A stretch of 64,000 nt of DNA from Lachnospiraceae bacterium (GCA_017520425.1 JAFXFO010000031.1:1-64000), one strand, 5' to 3'; positions 9,633 to 19,562 are shown, counted from the first letter of the stretch. Made by a program: numbers and translations. Notes: generated from the letters alone by a model not told the origin.

Positions 9633-10769
9633 TTATATACTACTTTGTACTTTTTGATAAAAAGATAGCAAGTTTTTAGCACCTTCTTGAATTGAGTAAC
9701 CTTTTTCTTTTATAATGTCTTTTTGTTCTTTACGTGTCGCATTTTTATAAGATAAAATTCCATCACACCAAATATCCGTATCATCCGACAATGAGAAAAA
9801 CTGTACTTCATTTATTAATTTAATTTCTGAAGTTATATTTTTAGATAATATGCATGGCAATCCACTACACTGGGCTTCAACAGCAGCTACAGGTAATCCT
9901 TCGTAAAGCGAAGGCATAATATAACAATCAGCCATACTCAACAAATCTTCTACATCATCTCTAACACCCAAAAGGAAGACATCTGATACTAATTGATATT
10001 TTTCAATTAGTTCGATTACTTCATCTACTAATTTTCCGGTTCCCACTAAAATTAATTTTACATTATTACATTTCGACTTTAAAGTTTTGAAAATTTCGAT
10101 AATAAATTTTTGATTTTTTTGTTCTGTAAATCGACCTGTATGAATCAAAACATAATCATCTTCTATATTAAACTCTTTTCGTAAATATTTTCGTTTTTCT
10201 ATATTAAACTCAAATTTTTCTGTATCAATACCATTACAAATCACTTGTGATTGTCCTGATTCAATAATTTCACTTTCAAACATCCATTTTGCTGCAGCTT
10301 TTGAGCACGCAAAATAATTTGTAGCCCATTTGGTTATTTTTTTTCTACACAATTTATATATATATAATTTAAAACTAGATTTACCAGAAACCTCAGCACT
10401 ATGTGAATGATATATACGAACCGGTACTCCAGCCATTTTCGCCGCATATAAATATAATGCGTGCAATGGTGTCGTATAATGCATATGAACAATTTTATAT
10501 TCATTATTCTTTAGAAATTTATATAGCGCAAAACATTCTATTAATATTCGAAGAAAAGTATTCTTTATTTTTATATCTATATTGTATCGCCTTCCTCCAT
10601 AGCTACTTATTTCATCAGCATAGCAGTCGAATTTTTCATTCATAACCAAAAAATCAAATTGAATTTCATTCTTATCGATATTGCGATACATATTCATAAT
10701 AAAAGATTCTATTCCAGCCGCCTGGAAAACTCTTGTAATATTTAATACTCTGATTACATTTTCTGACAT
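9633..10769 (-). CDS. Family 4 (GT-B) glycosyltransferase
   Basis: A 378-residue GT4 enzyme resembling the EpsF/CapM group. It opens with RVLNITRVFQAAGIESFIMNMYRNI, where the donor-loop glycine pattern is AGIES. The C-terminal nucleotide-sugar signature is MPSLYEGLPVAAVEAQCSGLPCILS, with the catalytic-type glutamates of the E-x7-E motif. It ends eight bases before the next GT2 gene. The 320-base gap upstream suggests an internal break in the operon, though no promoter was convincingly found. Confidence 0.88.
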   Translation of the reverse strand: MSENVIRVLNITRVFQAAGIESFIMNMYRNIDKNEIQFDFLVMNEKFDCYADEISSYGGRRYNIDIKIKNTFLRILIECFALYKFLKNNEYKIVHMHYTTPLHALYLYAAKMAGVPVRIYHSHSAEVSGKSSFKLYIYKLCRKKITKWATNYFACSKAAAKWMFESEIIESGQSQVICNGIDTEKFEFNIEKRKYLRKEFNIEDDYVLIHTGRFTEQKNQKFIIEIFKTLKSKCNNVKLILVGTGKLVDEVIELIEKYQLVSDVFLLGVRDDVEDLLSMADCYIMPSLYEGLPVAAVEAQCSGLPCILSKNITSEIKLINEVQFFSLSDDTDIWCDGILSYKNATRKEQKDIIKEKGYSIQEGAKNLLSFYQKVQSSI

Positions 10770-11089
10770 TATACGTTTATGATGTTAACAGAAGCCAAAA
10801 CAACATCGACCTTTCTCAAATTATTTCTATATTAATATATCAAATTAAAATATTATATAAAATATCTACACCAAAATCAAATCATTCATTAATAGAAATA
10901 CTTCAATTTATATATTCTACGCTTTCATATTTTAATCAATGTATTTTATTATAAGCACTATTTCACGATTATGTGGCTTCATATTGATGATATTCACTAA
11001 TATCTAATCATTTTCATCAATATCACAAACAACAAAACATGTACTTATCCCCATCAAAAAAACTTTTTCAAAATAGTATAATCATAACT
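10770..11089. other. AT-rich non-coding gap inside the glycosyltransferase cassette
   Basis: No credible gene, RNA or strong terminator was found here. The sequence is extremely AT-rich and has only short chance frames. It may be a junction between cassette modules, because the genes on both sides are complete glycosyltransferases. Confidence 0.5.
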
Positions 11090-12274
11090 CTAACAATCTT
11101 TAGATTCACTCATTAAATCAAGCATAATACTTGTTCTATTACGCCAAAAACATTCACTAGGTATGCTATCTATTATTGTTCTTGCATCTATATCAGAAAT
11201 ATTTGTAATTAATTCATCTAATTTATCAACAAATTGCTTAGAGTTTTCAGCAACAAATACATATTTTGAAATAGATGAAATACCAGCCACTCCTGTTGAT
11301 ATGACAGGTTTTCCAGAAGCAAGATACTCATATAATTTCAATGGATTCATACTTTCAGTAAACTGATCGACTTTATGCGGAATGATTGTTATATCAAAAC
11401 AACGCATTTCGTTAGGTAAATTTTCATAATGAATATCGCCTTTAAACATAATATTTTTATACTTAGTTCTTAACCTATTTACTTCGTTTATTTGTGAATA
11501 TACTGGCCCCATAAAAACAAATTGAGCATATGGAAATTTGATCAAACATTCTTCTACTAACTCAAAATCAATTCTATCTTGAATCTTACCAACATATCCA
11601 ACTACAATATTGTGATCTCTTACGTTTTTTATTGCATTTGAAAAAAAATCAACATCAACTCCATTTGGAATCCAATGAACATTATTATTGTAAGGGAAGG
11701 TATTCATCAACGCTTGTGATACTGTCATTACTAAATCTGCATTTTTATCAACAAAATCATAATTCTCTCTAATCAATGATTTATCAGGCATTTGTGGGTG
11801 ATATAACCAATTATCAATGGCATCGAAAACAAATCTATTAGCTCTAAGCTTTTTTGCCACCCCAATAGCCATTGGATTTTGTAATACCAAAATAGCATCA
11901 TTCATGTTTAGATATTTTTGTGCATCTTGTATCGCTAATATTACTTTTTTATAATTGAATGCTGTAAACCACCACATTTTTTTTTGCAATACTACTTTAA
12001 AAAAATCAAACAAAAAAACATCCAAACACCATACTCGTTCACTCATTCTGGATAATTGAATATTATTTTTCTTATACTCTATTTTTCCTCCTTGAGTTGC
12101 CCATTTTTTTCTTTTGAGCAACAACTCAGCTAATGAAGTGGGACGATTAACAACCAATATTCTTTCCACCCTATTATCTTGTGTAAAATGTTGGCACATA
12201 TGTGCATCTCTTGTTCTAAACCCTTCATTTTGCCACTTTTTATAATCATGAAAAGGAACAATTACTATATTCAT
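11090..12274 (-). CDS. Glycosyltransferase (GT4-like, TuaH-type)
   Basis: About 394 residues from the second ATG, which has AGAGGT eight bases upstream; the first ATG, six bases earlier, is too close to that site. The C-terminal half has a GT-B nucleotide-sugar domain: VVGYVGKIQDRIDFELV and the motif MNPLKLYEYLASGKPVIST. The N-terminal half is divergent (IVPFHDYKKWQNEGFRTRD). The overall layout resembles the teichuronic-acid glycosyltransferase TuaH group. It would transfer a sugar in repeat-unit synthesis. Placement twelve bases after the rhamnosyltransferase-like gene supports co-transcription. Confidence 0.8.
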   Translation of the reverse strand: MNIVIVPFHDYKKWQNEGFRTRDAHMCQHFTQDNRVERILVVNRPTSLAELLLKRKKWATQGGKIEYKKNNIQLSRMSERVWCLDVFLFDFFKVVLQKKMWWFTAFNYKKVILAIQDAQKYLNMNDAILVLQNPMAIGVAKKLRANRFVFDAIDNWLYHPQMPDKSLIRENYDFVDKNADLVMTVSQALMNTFPYNNNVHWIPNGVDVDFFSNAIKNVRDHNIVVGYVGKIQDRIDFELVEECLIKFPYAQFVFMGPVYSQINEVNRLRTKYKNIMFKGDIHYENLPNEMRCFDITIIPHKVDQFTESMNPLKLYEYLASGKPVISTGVAGISSISKYVFVAENSKQFVDKLDELITNISDIDARTIIDSIPSECFWRNRTSIMLDLMSESKDC

Positions 12275-12286
12275 TGACATCTACCT

Positions 12287-13492
12287 CTATTGTTTATTAG
12301 TAAACATTTCTTCATATCTATCAGATATTAAACTCCAACTATACATGATACTTATACGTTCTCTAGCTTTGATTCCATACATTTTAACATCCTGTATGCT
12401 CAATTTATCAGAAGAATCAATTAGCTTAGCCAAATTACCTTCTTCTTTATTCCAATATATTGCTACATCCTCAGCCACTTCCCTGTTAAATCCAACATCC
12501 AATAACAAATTCAAATCAGTACTGCCCAAGGCTTCTAATAAACTAGGATTAGTTCCTCCCACCTCATGACCATGAAAATAACCATACGCATTTTCTCGTA
12601 TCTTCATAAGAAGCTCCTGGTCATATACAGTACCAACAAATTTAATTCTTTTATCCTTTTTATAGTGTAACTTATTCTCTAATTCATCCAAGAACTTATC
12701 ATTAACATTCGTAATAATAGCAAAATCTCTTTTGCTGTTGCTCTTCATAAATTCTCTTATCATTGTTTCATAATTATTTTCAGGAACAAATCTACCAACT
12801 ACTAAATAATATTCCTTCGCTATAAGTCCTTTTGACTCAAACCATTGAAGTAATTCAGGTGCATCATCAGTCAATTTACTTTTTCGTGTCTCCGCACCAT
12901 ATGCTATAAATGTTGTTTTTGGATTATATTTCGTATAACTTTCTTGTATATATCTTTCAATATTAATACTATCACATATTACTAAATCTGCATGTTTTAT
13001 CATCAATCGCTCAGATAGTTTCCAGTACTTTCGAATGGGCACACTCCATTTTTGACGTTTCCATTCATGTCCGTCAGGATTAATAAATAGCTTTCCACCC
13101 AATCGTGCTATTTTTCTTTTGAAATATCCTGTAAAAGGACCGATTCTACATGCCAAAATGTATACAATAGGACTCTCAATATTATGTTCTTTAATATATT
13201 TACAACAATACTTTAATGCAGCCACATCATAGTAAATAGCCACAGCAGGACCGATATTAGGTACTTTAATCTTAAAGCAATGTGCATTGTGATATTCAAA
13301 CTCATTGTCATTTACTCTCTTAACATCACCTAACTTATTTTCATCCATAGAACCATCACCATTTGCTTTACATGCAACATGGTACTTGATTTCACTATTA
13401 TTTTGATGATATTCTGTTAATTTATTTACAAAGGTTTCATATCCACCATATGCTCCTAAAGATTTTGCTCCAACTATAAACACATGTTGCAT
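12287..13492 (-). CDS. DUF1972-type glycosyltransferase (rhamnosyltransferase-like)
   Basis: A 401-residue GT-B protein with the DUF1972 N-terminal signature VFIVGAKSLGAYGGYETFV, seen in Cps2T-type beta-1,4-rhamnosyltransferases of streptococcal capsules. The C-terminal domain carries YLVVGRFVPENNYETMI and YFHGHEVGGTNPSLLEAL. In those systems the enzyme often adds the second sugar after the initiating phosphosugar transfer, and here it is the first glycosyltransferase after the initiating enzyme and ugd, which fits. The rhamnose donor is consistent with rfbB at the far end but is not proven. Confidence 0.85.
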   Translation of the reverse strand: MQHVFIVGAKSLGAYGGYETFVNKLTEYHQNNSEIKYHVACKANGDGSMDENKLGDVKRVNDNEFEYHNAHCFKIKVPNIGPAVAIYYDVAALKYCCKYIKEHNIESPIVYILACRIGPFTGYFKRKIARLGGKLFINPDGHEWKRQKWSVPIRKYWKLSERLMIKHADLVICDSINIERYIQESYTKYNPKTTFIAYGAETRKSKLTDDAPELLQWFESKGLIAKEYYLVVGRFVPENNYETMIREFMKSNSKRDFAIITNVNDKFLDELENKLHYKKDKRIKFVGTVYDQELLMKIRENAYGYFHGHEVGGTNPSLLEALGSTDLNLLLDVGFNREVAEDVAIYWNKEEGNLAKLIDSSDKLSIQDVKMYGIKARERISIMYSWSLISDRYEEMFTNKQ

Positions 13493-13496
13493 AATA

Positions 13497-14744
13497 TTAA
13501 TCTCTCCTAAATACGTCTCTTGTATATACCTTATCCATTACATCATTTAAGCTCTCATCATACCGATTCGCAATAATCGCATCACACTGCTCCTTAAATG
13601 CTTCCAAATCATTAACCACTTTGCTGCCAAAGAATGTATCTCCATCCTTTAAGGTGGGTTCATAAATTATAACCGTAGCACCCTTTGCTTTGATACGCTT
13701 CATAACCCCCTGTATGGAACTCTGACGGAAGTTATCACTATTACTCTTCATAGTGAGACGATAAACACCTATCGTACAATTCTTTTCTTTTTCCGGAGCA
13801 TAATCACCTTCATTGTAGTAATCATAGTATCCTGCCATATTCAGCACTCTATCTGCGATGAAGTCCTTTCTGGTTCGATTAGACTCAACGATGGCTTCTA
13901 TCAGATTCTCCGGCACATCTTCATAGTTTGCCAGAAGCTGTTTGGTATCCTTAGGCAGACAGTATCCACCATAACCAAAACTGGGATTATTGTAATGAGA
14001 TCCTATTCTTGGGTCTAAACAAACTCCTTCAATGATTTGCTGCGTATTGAGCCCCTTCATCTCAGCATAAGTATCTAATTCATTAAAATAGGATACACGC
14101 AAAGCCAAATAAGTGTTAGCAAACAGCTTCACTGCTTCGGCCTCAGTAAATCCCATAAATAACGTATCGATATTTTCTTTAATAGCCCCTTCCTGAAGTA
14201 GTCCTGCAAATACTTTTGCTTGTTCTACCAATCTGTTATTTTCCATATCCGTTCCCACGATGATACGTGAGGGATATAGATTATCATATAGGGCTTTGCT
14301 CTCTCTTAAAAACTCAGGACTAAAGAGGATATTTTCTGTACCGAACTTTTCTCTGACAGACTCCGTATATCCTACCGGTATAGTGGATTTGATCACCATG
14401 ATAGCTTTCGGATTATATTCCAACACCAACTTTATGACTGCTTCTACCGCAGATGTATCAAAGAAATTCTTTTGACTATCATAATTGGTAGGTGCTGCGA
14501 TAACCACAAAGTCCGCTTTACTATAGGCTTCATTTGCATCTAAAGTAGCCACTAAATCTAGCTCTTTTTCAGCCAAATATTTCTCGATATATTCATCTTG
14601 TATGGGTGATGTACGATTATTTATCATATCCACCTTTTCAGGTACGATATCCACTGCATATACTTTATGATGTTGTGACAATAGTGTAGCTATGGACAGG
14701 CCTACATAACCTGTTCCTGCCACAGCAATTGTATACTTGTTCAT
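13497..14744 (-). CDS. UDP-glucose/GDP-mannose dehydrogenase family, copy 1
   Basis: About 415 residues starting at [17 protein letters not shown], chosen because GAGGT lies seven bases upstream and the Rossmann motif follows at once; a longer open frame exists but overlaps the preceding gene. Domains: NAD-binding Rossmann fold, central domain with the lysine-bearing [19 protein letters not shown], and catalytic cysteine in [17 protein letters not shown]. The known reaction is four-electron oxidation of a UDP-hexose (usually UDP-glucose to UDP-glucuronate). A close paralogue lies at 19670-20872; this copy has an extra acidic insertion (about 16 residues around [15 protein letters not shown]) before the C-terminal domain. 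Confidence 0.9.
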   Translation of the reverse strand: MNKYTIAVAGTGYVGLSIATLLSQHHKVYAVDIVPEKVDMINNRTSPIQDEYIEKYLAEKELDLVATLDANEAYSKADFVVIAAPTNYDSQKNFFDTSAVEAVIKLVLEYNPKAIMVIKSTIPVGYTESVREKFGTENILFSPEFLRESKALYDNLYPSRIIVGTDMENNRLVEQAKVFAGLLQEGAIKENIDTLFMGFTEAEAVKLFANTYLALRVSYFNELDTYAEMKGLNTQQIIEGVCLDPRIGSHYNNPSFGYGGYCLPKDTKQLLANYEDVPENLIEAIVESNRTRKDFIADRVLNMAGYYDYYNEGDYAPEKEKNCTIGVYRLTMKSNSDNFRQSSIQGVMKRIKAKGATVIIYEPTLKDGDTFFGSKVVNDLEAFKEQCDAIIANRYDESLNDVMDKVYTRDVFRRD

Positions 14745-14749
14745 TTGTT

Positions 14750-16174
14750 CTACCTCGCTCCACTGCCCTTCAATACCTGAGCAACAGTCATTAACATAAT
14801 CTTTATATCCAAACCTACATTCCACTTACTGATATACTCCGCATCCAGCTTTACCACTTCTTCAAACTCTGTGATATCGCTTCTGCCGCTTACCTGCCAC
14901 ATACCGGTGATGCCGGGACGCATGGACATACGGACTCGGTGATGAGCCTTGTACTTCTCCCACTCATCGATAGTGGGGGGTCTGGTGCCCACCAGACTCA
15001 TATCTCCCTTCAATACATTGAAGAACTGTGGAAATTCATCGATACTGGTCTTACGGATGAAGTGTCCGATGCCCTTGATGATACGGGGGTCATCCTTCAT
15101 CTTAAACATCATACCGTCAGCATGTTCATTCTGTTTCATGAGTTCCTTTTTACGCTCCTCCGCATCCGGATACATACTGCGGAATTTATACATCTTAAAA
15201 TACTTACCGTTCTTGCCCACTCTCTTCTGCGAGAAGAAGATAGGTCCCGGTGATTTGATATAGATGATAGGGGCGATGATGATGGTTAAGAGTATCGTAA
15301 AGATACATCCCACCAATCCACCCAGGATATCGATGATACGCTTGGCAAACATACCAACTGGTGACAAGTCATTGACTGCGAAGGTCATGACTGTCACACC
15401 CACCATCTTCTCCACATATTGGACTCTGTGGTAGGGATTCTCCATACCCTGAAGCTTCAGATGTACCGTAAGGCCCATCTCATTGAAGGCATCCAGCATC
15501 TTCTGGGGCAGGAAGTAGTTTCTGTCCACATCGATATAGAGCTCGTCCACCCAGCTGCGGCATACATAGCTGACTACATTAGACGCATTGGCTACCACAT
15601 CCATATCGTAGAGCTGTGTACCGGCTGCATTCTGATCCAGCAGTACCAGTCCGGTTAATACATAGTCGTGATAGTTTCTGCTCTGTATGGTTTCGATGGC
15701 CTCCTTGGCTCTGTCCGAGGTGGTGATGATGACCAGGGATTTGTGTCCCTCTTTCCTCTGGAAATGTACTTTTACCAACAGCTTCCATCCCAGTCTCACC
15801 AGATAGGACATACAGAGGTATAGGGCTCCGGTCAGTAACATGGTGGTCCGGGAGTAGAAGGAGCTTTCCTTCAGGATGAACAGGTAGAATACACTGAACA
15901 AGGTCACCAGCATGGCCTGCTTAAAAGTGGCCATAAACTCCCGGTAGAAGCCTCTTCTCAGCACATCTTTGAAGTTCTTTCCGATGATGGCTACCATCAG
16001 CTGTATTAAGATTAGCATTAATACTTCATTACGATAAATGGATATGGTATAGGGATTAGCGTCGAAACCATGCTTAATCCAAAAAGCGAAAAGAAAGCCT
16101 GCCTGTAAACATGCCAAATCCAGCAATATAAAATCAAGATGCTTCACCCAGCTTTTCTGTTGTTTGAATTCCAT
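14750..16174 (-). CDS. Undecaprenyl-phosphate phosphoglycosyltransferase (initiating sugar transferase)
   Basis: A 474-residue polyprenyl glycosylphosphotransferase of the WbaP/EpsL type. The N-terminal half has four to five membrane segments and a CoA-binding-like domain. The C-terminal bacterial sugar-transferase domain has a membrane helix (around [18 protein letters not shown]), the [18 protein letters not shown] segment, the catalytic-type motif [22 protein letters not shown], and [15 protein letters not shown]. It transfers a phosphosugar to undecaprenyl phosphate, starting each repeat unit. It stops five bases before the ugd copy. In this position it marks the switch from the regulatory module to the assembly module of the operon. 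Confidence 0.93.
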   Translation of the reverse strand: MEFKQQKSWVKHLDFILLDLACLQAGFLFAFWIKHGFDANPYTISIYRNEVLMLILIQLMVAIIGKNFKDVLRRGFYREFMATFKQAMLVTLFSVFYLFILKESSFYSRTTMLLTGALYLCMSYLVRLGWKLLVKVHFQRKEGHKSLVIITTSDRAKEAIETIQSRNYHDYVLTGLVLLDQNAAGTQLYDMDVVANASNVVSYVCRSWVDELYIDVDRNYFLPQKMLDAFNEMGLTVHLKLQGMENPYHRVQYVEKMVGVTVMTFAVNDLSPVGMFAKRIIDILGGLVGCIFTILLTIIIAPIIYIKSPGPIFFSQKRVGKNGKYFKMYKFRSMYPDAEERKKELMKQNEHADGMMFKMKDDPRIIKGIGHFIRKTSIDEFPQFFNVLKGDMSLVGTRPPTIDEWEKYKAHHRVRMSMRPGITGMWQVSGRSDITEFEEVVKLDAEYISKWNVGLDIKIMLMTVAQVLKGSGAR

Positions 16175-16201
16175 GGCCTTCTCTCCCTTCCTCTTTTTAT
16201 G

Positions 16202-17080
16202 TTAGTTTTCTTCTACTGCAATTAATTTACCCTGTACCAGGTACCGGCTTTCCGGCTTATTGGCGATACAGGTAGACAGGGTGATGATCTTGTCCGAGCT
16301 GTATAGGCTCATATCCCTGTCGAAATGGCCGCAGGCATCGCTGAGTTTCTTGACGCTTTCCAGATACTTCTGGTATTCACCGGCATTCTCTGTGGCAAAG
16401 TTCTTCAGCAGATGTCTGTCGTCATATTCGTAGGCACCGAAGATCTCGTAAACTCTGGTATCCTTCGCCGTGTATACGTAGATATATTTGTTATTATCAA
16501 AGAATTCCTTGTCATCGTAGTAGCGCAAGGTCTTAAACATGGTACCATTCTTCATATTGTGTCCGTAGAGGACCGTATGGTTGTCATTGAAGTCCCTGCT
16601 GTTGGCTTTCTCCGTATAGATGCTGCCGCAAGCCGCTTTCTTGCCCTTCATATCGTGGTCCAGATAGTAGGCGTCATTGTTGGGGTGCTGAAGCACCGGA
16701 TAATCCACCTCTGTGCCCGGCACATATATCCAGGCATAGATATCCATGTTTTCATTGGTCTGTATTGCTTCGAAGTCGATAGTACGTCTTGGCACACTTA
16801 AGCCTTCGAAGGTATCATACTCTCTGCCGTCGATGGTGACCTTCTCCTTCTCCACAGGGATGGGTTTTACTTCGACACCATGCTTGTCATCTGTACCATC
16901 CTCCGGATCCACCGGCAGCTGTTCCACCTTCACATAGCTGTCCATAAGGCTTTCTGTCTGCTTGGTGGTGGCGCTACTGCCCTTCATATAGAGAATGAGC
17001 CAAATGGCACATCCTAAGAAGATTAATGTACAGAGCAGGATGAGGATGATCTGTATCTGATTCTTGGTTAATTTCTTCAT
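16202..17080 (-). CDS. srtB: Class B sortase inside the capsule operon
   Basis: A 292-residue membrane-anchored transpeptidase: one N-terminal membrane helix (about residues 10-32), a linker, then the sortase B domain. Catalytic residues are visible: His174 (LYGHNMKNGTMF), Cys271 (LSTCIAN) and Arg279 (ESRYLVQG). Class B sortases cleave a C-terminal sorting signal between Thr and Gly and join the protein to a peptidoglycan amine. It lies between cpsD (11 bases upstream) and the initiating sugar transferase (27 bases downstream). A second class B sortase and its likely substrate are upstream at 21683-27338. Confidence 0.93.
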   Translation of the reverse strand: MKKLTKNQIQIILILLCTLIFLGCAIWLILYMKGSSATTKQTESLMDSYVKVEQLPVDPEDGTDDKHGVEVKPIPVEKEKVTIDGREYDTFEGLSVPRRTIDFEAIQTNENMDIYAWIYVPGTEVDYPVLQHPNNDAYYLDHDMKGKKAACGSIYTEKANSRDFNDNHTVLYGHNMKNGTMFKTLRYYDDKEFFDNNKYIYVYTAKDTRVYEIFGAYEYDDRHLLKNFATENAGEYQKYLESVKKLSDACGHFDRDMSLYSSDKIITLSTCIANKPESRYLVQGKLIAVEEN

Positions 17081-17091
17081 AGTTTTATCCT

Positions 17092-17793
17092 TTATACTTC
17101 TTCCCTTCCGTAGCTACCGTAGTATTTACCGTAGTACTTGCCATAGTAGCCGTATTTGCCACCCTTACTCATGTTCACCTTGTTCAGGATACAGCCCAGG
17201 ATGCGGCATTCCGACTTTTCCAGCTGTTCCTTCACTTTCTGGGCGAAGCGATAGCTGATCTCTCCGTTGGCGATGACCAGCATAACGCCGTCACACTGCT
17301 TTGCTACGATGGCGCTGTCGATGACGCTTCCCAGAGGTGGCGTATCTACGATGACCATATCGTATTCTTCCTTAGCTTCCTCCAACATGGTCTTAAATCT
17401 CTGGTTGCCCAGCAGCTCGCTGGGGTTCGGCGGTACGGGACCTGCGAAGGTCATATACAGGTTCTTGATATTGGTTTCACAGCACACATCCTCGAAACGG
17501 TACTTGCCCACCAGATAGTGCACCAGGCCGTAGCGTACCTTGCCCTTTAAGTGCTTACGGATGAGCACGGACTTACGAAGATCCGCATCGATGAGGAGCA
17601 CCTTCTTGCCGTTTTGTGCGAAGGAACATGCCAGCTCATAAGCGATACTGGACTTGCCCTCGTTGGGGGTACAGCTGGTGACAGCCACCACTTTGATATT
17701 GTCTCCGGAGAACTCCACATTGGTTCTCAGGGTCTTGTATGCTTCTTTTGATTTGTAGTCTAATTCCTGAGTCTTTAATTCTATACTCTGCAT
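17092..17793 (-). CDS. cpsD: CpsD/CapB-type bacterial tyrosine kinase
   Basis: A 233-residue BY-kinase cytoplasmic domain. Walker A is TSCTPNEGKSSI (residues 39-50), Walker A-prime LLIDADLR (67-73) and Walker B DMVIVDTPPLG (145-155). The C-terminus has a tyrosine cluster (about residues 214-228, KYGYYGKYYGKYYGSYG), the usual autophosphorylation tail. It needs the membrane protein CpsC (just upstream) as activator and is dephosphorylated by CpsB. The phosphorylation cycle controls polysaccharide amount and chain length. This split arrangement (CpsC and CpsD as two proteins) is the Firmicutes form. Confidence 0.94.
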   Translation of the reverse strand: MQSIELKTQELDYKSKEAYKTLRTNVEFSGDNIKVVAVTSCTPNEGKSSIAYELACSFAQNGKKVLLIDADLRKSVLIRKHLKGKVRYGLVHYLVGKYRFEDVCCETNIKNLYMTFAGPVPPNPSELLGNQRFKTMLEEAKEEYDMVIVDTPPLGSVIDSAIVAKQCDGVMLVIANGEISYRFAQKVKEQLEKSECRILGCILNKVNMSKGGKYGYYGKYYGKYYGSYGREEV

Positions 17794-17806
17794 GTATCTG
17801 TCCTCT

Positions 17807-18622
17807 CTATTCTACATCGCTTAAGTCTACTACTGCCATCTTCTTGGTATGTTCTCTGGCTTCTCTTTCTTCTCTCTCATCCTCCAGCTCTTTGCGGCTC
17901 AGTCGGCGGGGCTGGTTCTTCTTACGGTCCGCCTCCGTCTCCAGGATGGGGATCATACCCAGAGTACTCAGCTTCAGATATTTCTCGATATCCTCAGATG
18001 ATTTAATGGTATCATCCAACAGATAGATTACCACGATTACTGCCATGGCTAAGAATGCACCAATGAGGAAGCCCAGCAAAGTATATTTCTTCACACTGGG
18101 AGCGGAAGGATAAACAGGTACATTACCTTCATCCACTACATTAACTGCATCGACTGCCATGATGGTCTTGATTTTCACCGCAGCCACTTCCCGGAGCTTG
18201 TCCACCATCTCCTTGGCCAACATGGGATTGGTATGGGTCATGGTGATATCGATAATACGTGTATTGGTGGGTGAGCTGACAGCGATATTCTTCACCAGTG
18301 CTTCGTATGTAGTATTCAGTCGGAAGGTATCGATGACGGTTTCTACCACATCACGGCTACGGATCAGCTCCTTATAGTCATTGGAAAGCTGGGTACCCAG
18401 ATTCAGGTCGTTCACCGTCAGATTGTCACTGTTACTCTGATTCAGTACCACGATACGGGTGGTGGACTCATAGGTGGGGGTGATGAATAGCTTGCTGTAC
18501 AGGAAGGCGATCAGTGCCAAACCTACGGCAGAGGCTGCGATTACCCATGCCCAACGCCACAGCACCTGTATGATCTCCATCAAGTCGATTTCCAATTCGT
18601 CGTTTCTAACATTCTGTTCCAT
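17807..18622 (-). CDS. cpsC: Wzz/CpsC-type chain-length determinant and kinase activator
   Basis: About 271 residues starting at MEQNVRNDELEIDLMEII; AGGAG is six bases before this ATG and directly abuts an ATG six bases earlier. Two membrane helices (WVIAASAVGLALIAFLY near residue 30 and LLGFLIGAFLAMAVIVVIYLL near residue 185) flank an external domain of the Wzz type. A charged cytoplasmic tail (KKNQPRRLSRKELEDERE) follows; in this family the tail helps switch on the kinase CpsD. It probably sets polymer length together with Wzy. Confidence 0.92.
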   Translation of the reverse strand: MEQNVRNDELEIDLMEIIQVLWRWAWVIAASAVGLALIAFLYSKLFITPTYESTTRIVVLNQSNSDNLTVNDLNLGTQLSNDYKELIRSRDVVETVIDTFRLNTTYEALVKNIAVSSPTNTRIIDITMTHTNPMLAKEMVDKLREVAAVKIKTIMAVDAVNVVDEGNVPVYPSAPSVKKYTLLGFLIGAFLAMAVIVVIYLLDDTIKSSEDIEKYLKLSTLGMIPILETEADRKKNQPRRLSRKELEDEREEREAREHTKKMAVVDLSDVE

Positions 18623-18689
18623 AGTCATCTCCTAATATTTTAATCCTAATATATATCTAAGTTTTTATTGCTTTTTACTACTTGATTCT

Positions 18690-19442
18690 TTATAAAATGT
18701 ATTCCTCTGCATTGCCGTAGAGCAGCTGTTCCACATAGTCAGGACTGCATTTCTTCTGCAGGATCTCGATACATTCCTTCATCCTGGGGGCTCTGCCGCC
18801 GTCACTGTGGGCATCAGTTCCGATGAAGTCCACCAGCTTAAGCTTAAGCAGCTTCTCTGCCGTCTCCTTGCTGTGCTTGCCGAAGAATCCGGTGATGCTG
18901 CCTGCGTTGACCTGTATCAGTACACCCATATCCCTCAGCTCTTTGATGGTATCGAAGGGTGCCTTCACAAGGCTCATGTAACGTTCCACATGCGCTATGA
19001 TGGGCTGATATCCCATATTTTGCAGATGATTCAAGCTATTGCGGATGTATCTGGCATCATCCATGGGCGAAAACTCTACCAAGACATAACTAGTAGCCGC
19101 CAATGTGCAGATATTTCCTTCATCCAACAAATCAGCAGCTTCCTCGTGGTAATATATCTCGTTCCCCACATAGATATCCATATCATAATGACATTCATCT
19201 GCATAACTTTGTAAACGTGCTACCTGTTCCTCGATCTGCTCAGGTGACGCATTACGTCCATCCGGCATATGGTGAGGGGTGGCGATGATGGTACGTATGC
19301 CCTGTTCGTAAGCGATATCCAGTATAGCCTTTGACTGCTCGAAGCTCTTGGCTCCGTCATCCACTCCCGGCAATATATGGCAATGAATATCCACTATACG
19401 GTTTTTCACATCAGGTAGTCGCTTCTTGCCAAACAAACCCAT
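18690..19442 (-). CDS. cpsB: CpsB/YwqE-type PHP-domain tyrosine phosphatase
   Basis: About 250 residues starting at MGLFGKKRLP, chosen because AGAGGTG precedes it with good spacing; an ATG 18 bases earlier has no ribosome site. The PHP metal-binding motifs are DIHCHILPGVDDG (about residue 18), ATPHHMPDG (about residue 54), IAHVERY and GTDAHSDGGRAP. The family removes phosphate from the CpsD tyrosine tail in a metal-dependent way. It is the first gene after a strong promoter and a leader hairpin, so it heads the core capsule operon. Confidence 0.93.
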   Translation of the reverse strand: MGLFGKKRLPDVKNRIVDIHCHILPGVDDGAKSFEQSKAILDIAYEQGIRTIIATPHHMPDGRNASPEQIEEQVARLQSYADECHYDMDIYVGNEIYYHEEAADLLDEGNICTLAATSYVLVEFSPMDDARYIRNSLNHLQNMGYQPIIAHVERYMSLVKAPFDTIKELRDMGVLIQVNAGSITGFFGKHSKETAEKLLKLKLVDFIGTDAHSDGGRAPRMKECIEILQKKCSPDYVEQLLYGNAEEYIL

Positions 19443-19465
19443 GTTGCACCTCTTACTCATTTCAC

Positions 19466-19497
19466 TGACTAATCAGCCCTTCAAGGCTGAATAGTCA
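19466..19497 (-). promoter_or_regulatory. Leader hairpin in the 5' UTR of the capsule operon
   Basis: Read on the minus strand, TGACTA-t-TCAGCC and GGCTGA-t-TAGTCA form a stem of twelve pairs with matched single-base interruptions and a short loop. It lies between the promoter (19534-19562) and the cpsB ribosome site, about 25 bases before the start codon. There is no strong U-run after it, so it is not a plain terminator. It could be an mRNA-stability element or a recognition hairpin for a processive antiterminator; this is inference. Confidence 0.5.
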
Positions 19498-19533
19498 AAA
19501 ATGCACATATTTTGTCATAATAATACCTATAAC

Positions 19534-19562
19534 ATCATACTATTATTTTTCACTAATGTCAA
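19534..19562 (-). promoter_or_regulatory. Sigma-A-type promoter of the cpsBCD operon
   Basis: On the minus strand TTGACA (19557-19562) and TATGAT (19534-19539) are separated by exactly 17 bases. It is the clearest promoter within the polysaccharide region, placed about 90 bases before cpsB. The same-strand ugd copy upstream ends at 19670, so this promoter lets the core operon be expressed apart from the sortase/adhesin genes. Confidence 0.75.

Noticed and set aside
14745-14825. N-terminal extension of ugd copy 1
   Set aside because: It would overlap the sugar transferase gene and precede the Rossmann motif with unrelated residues.
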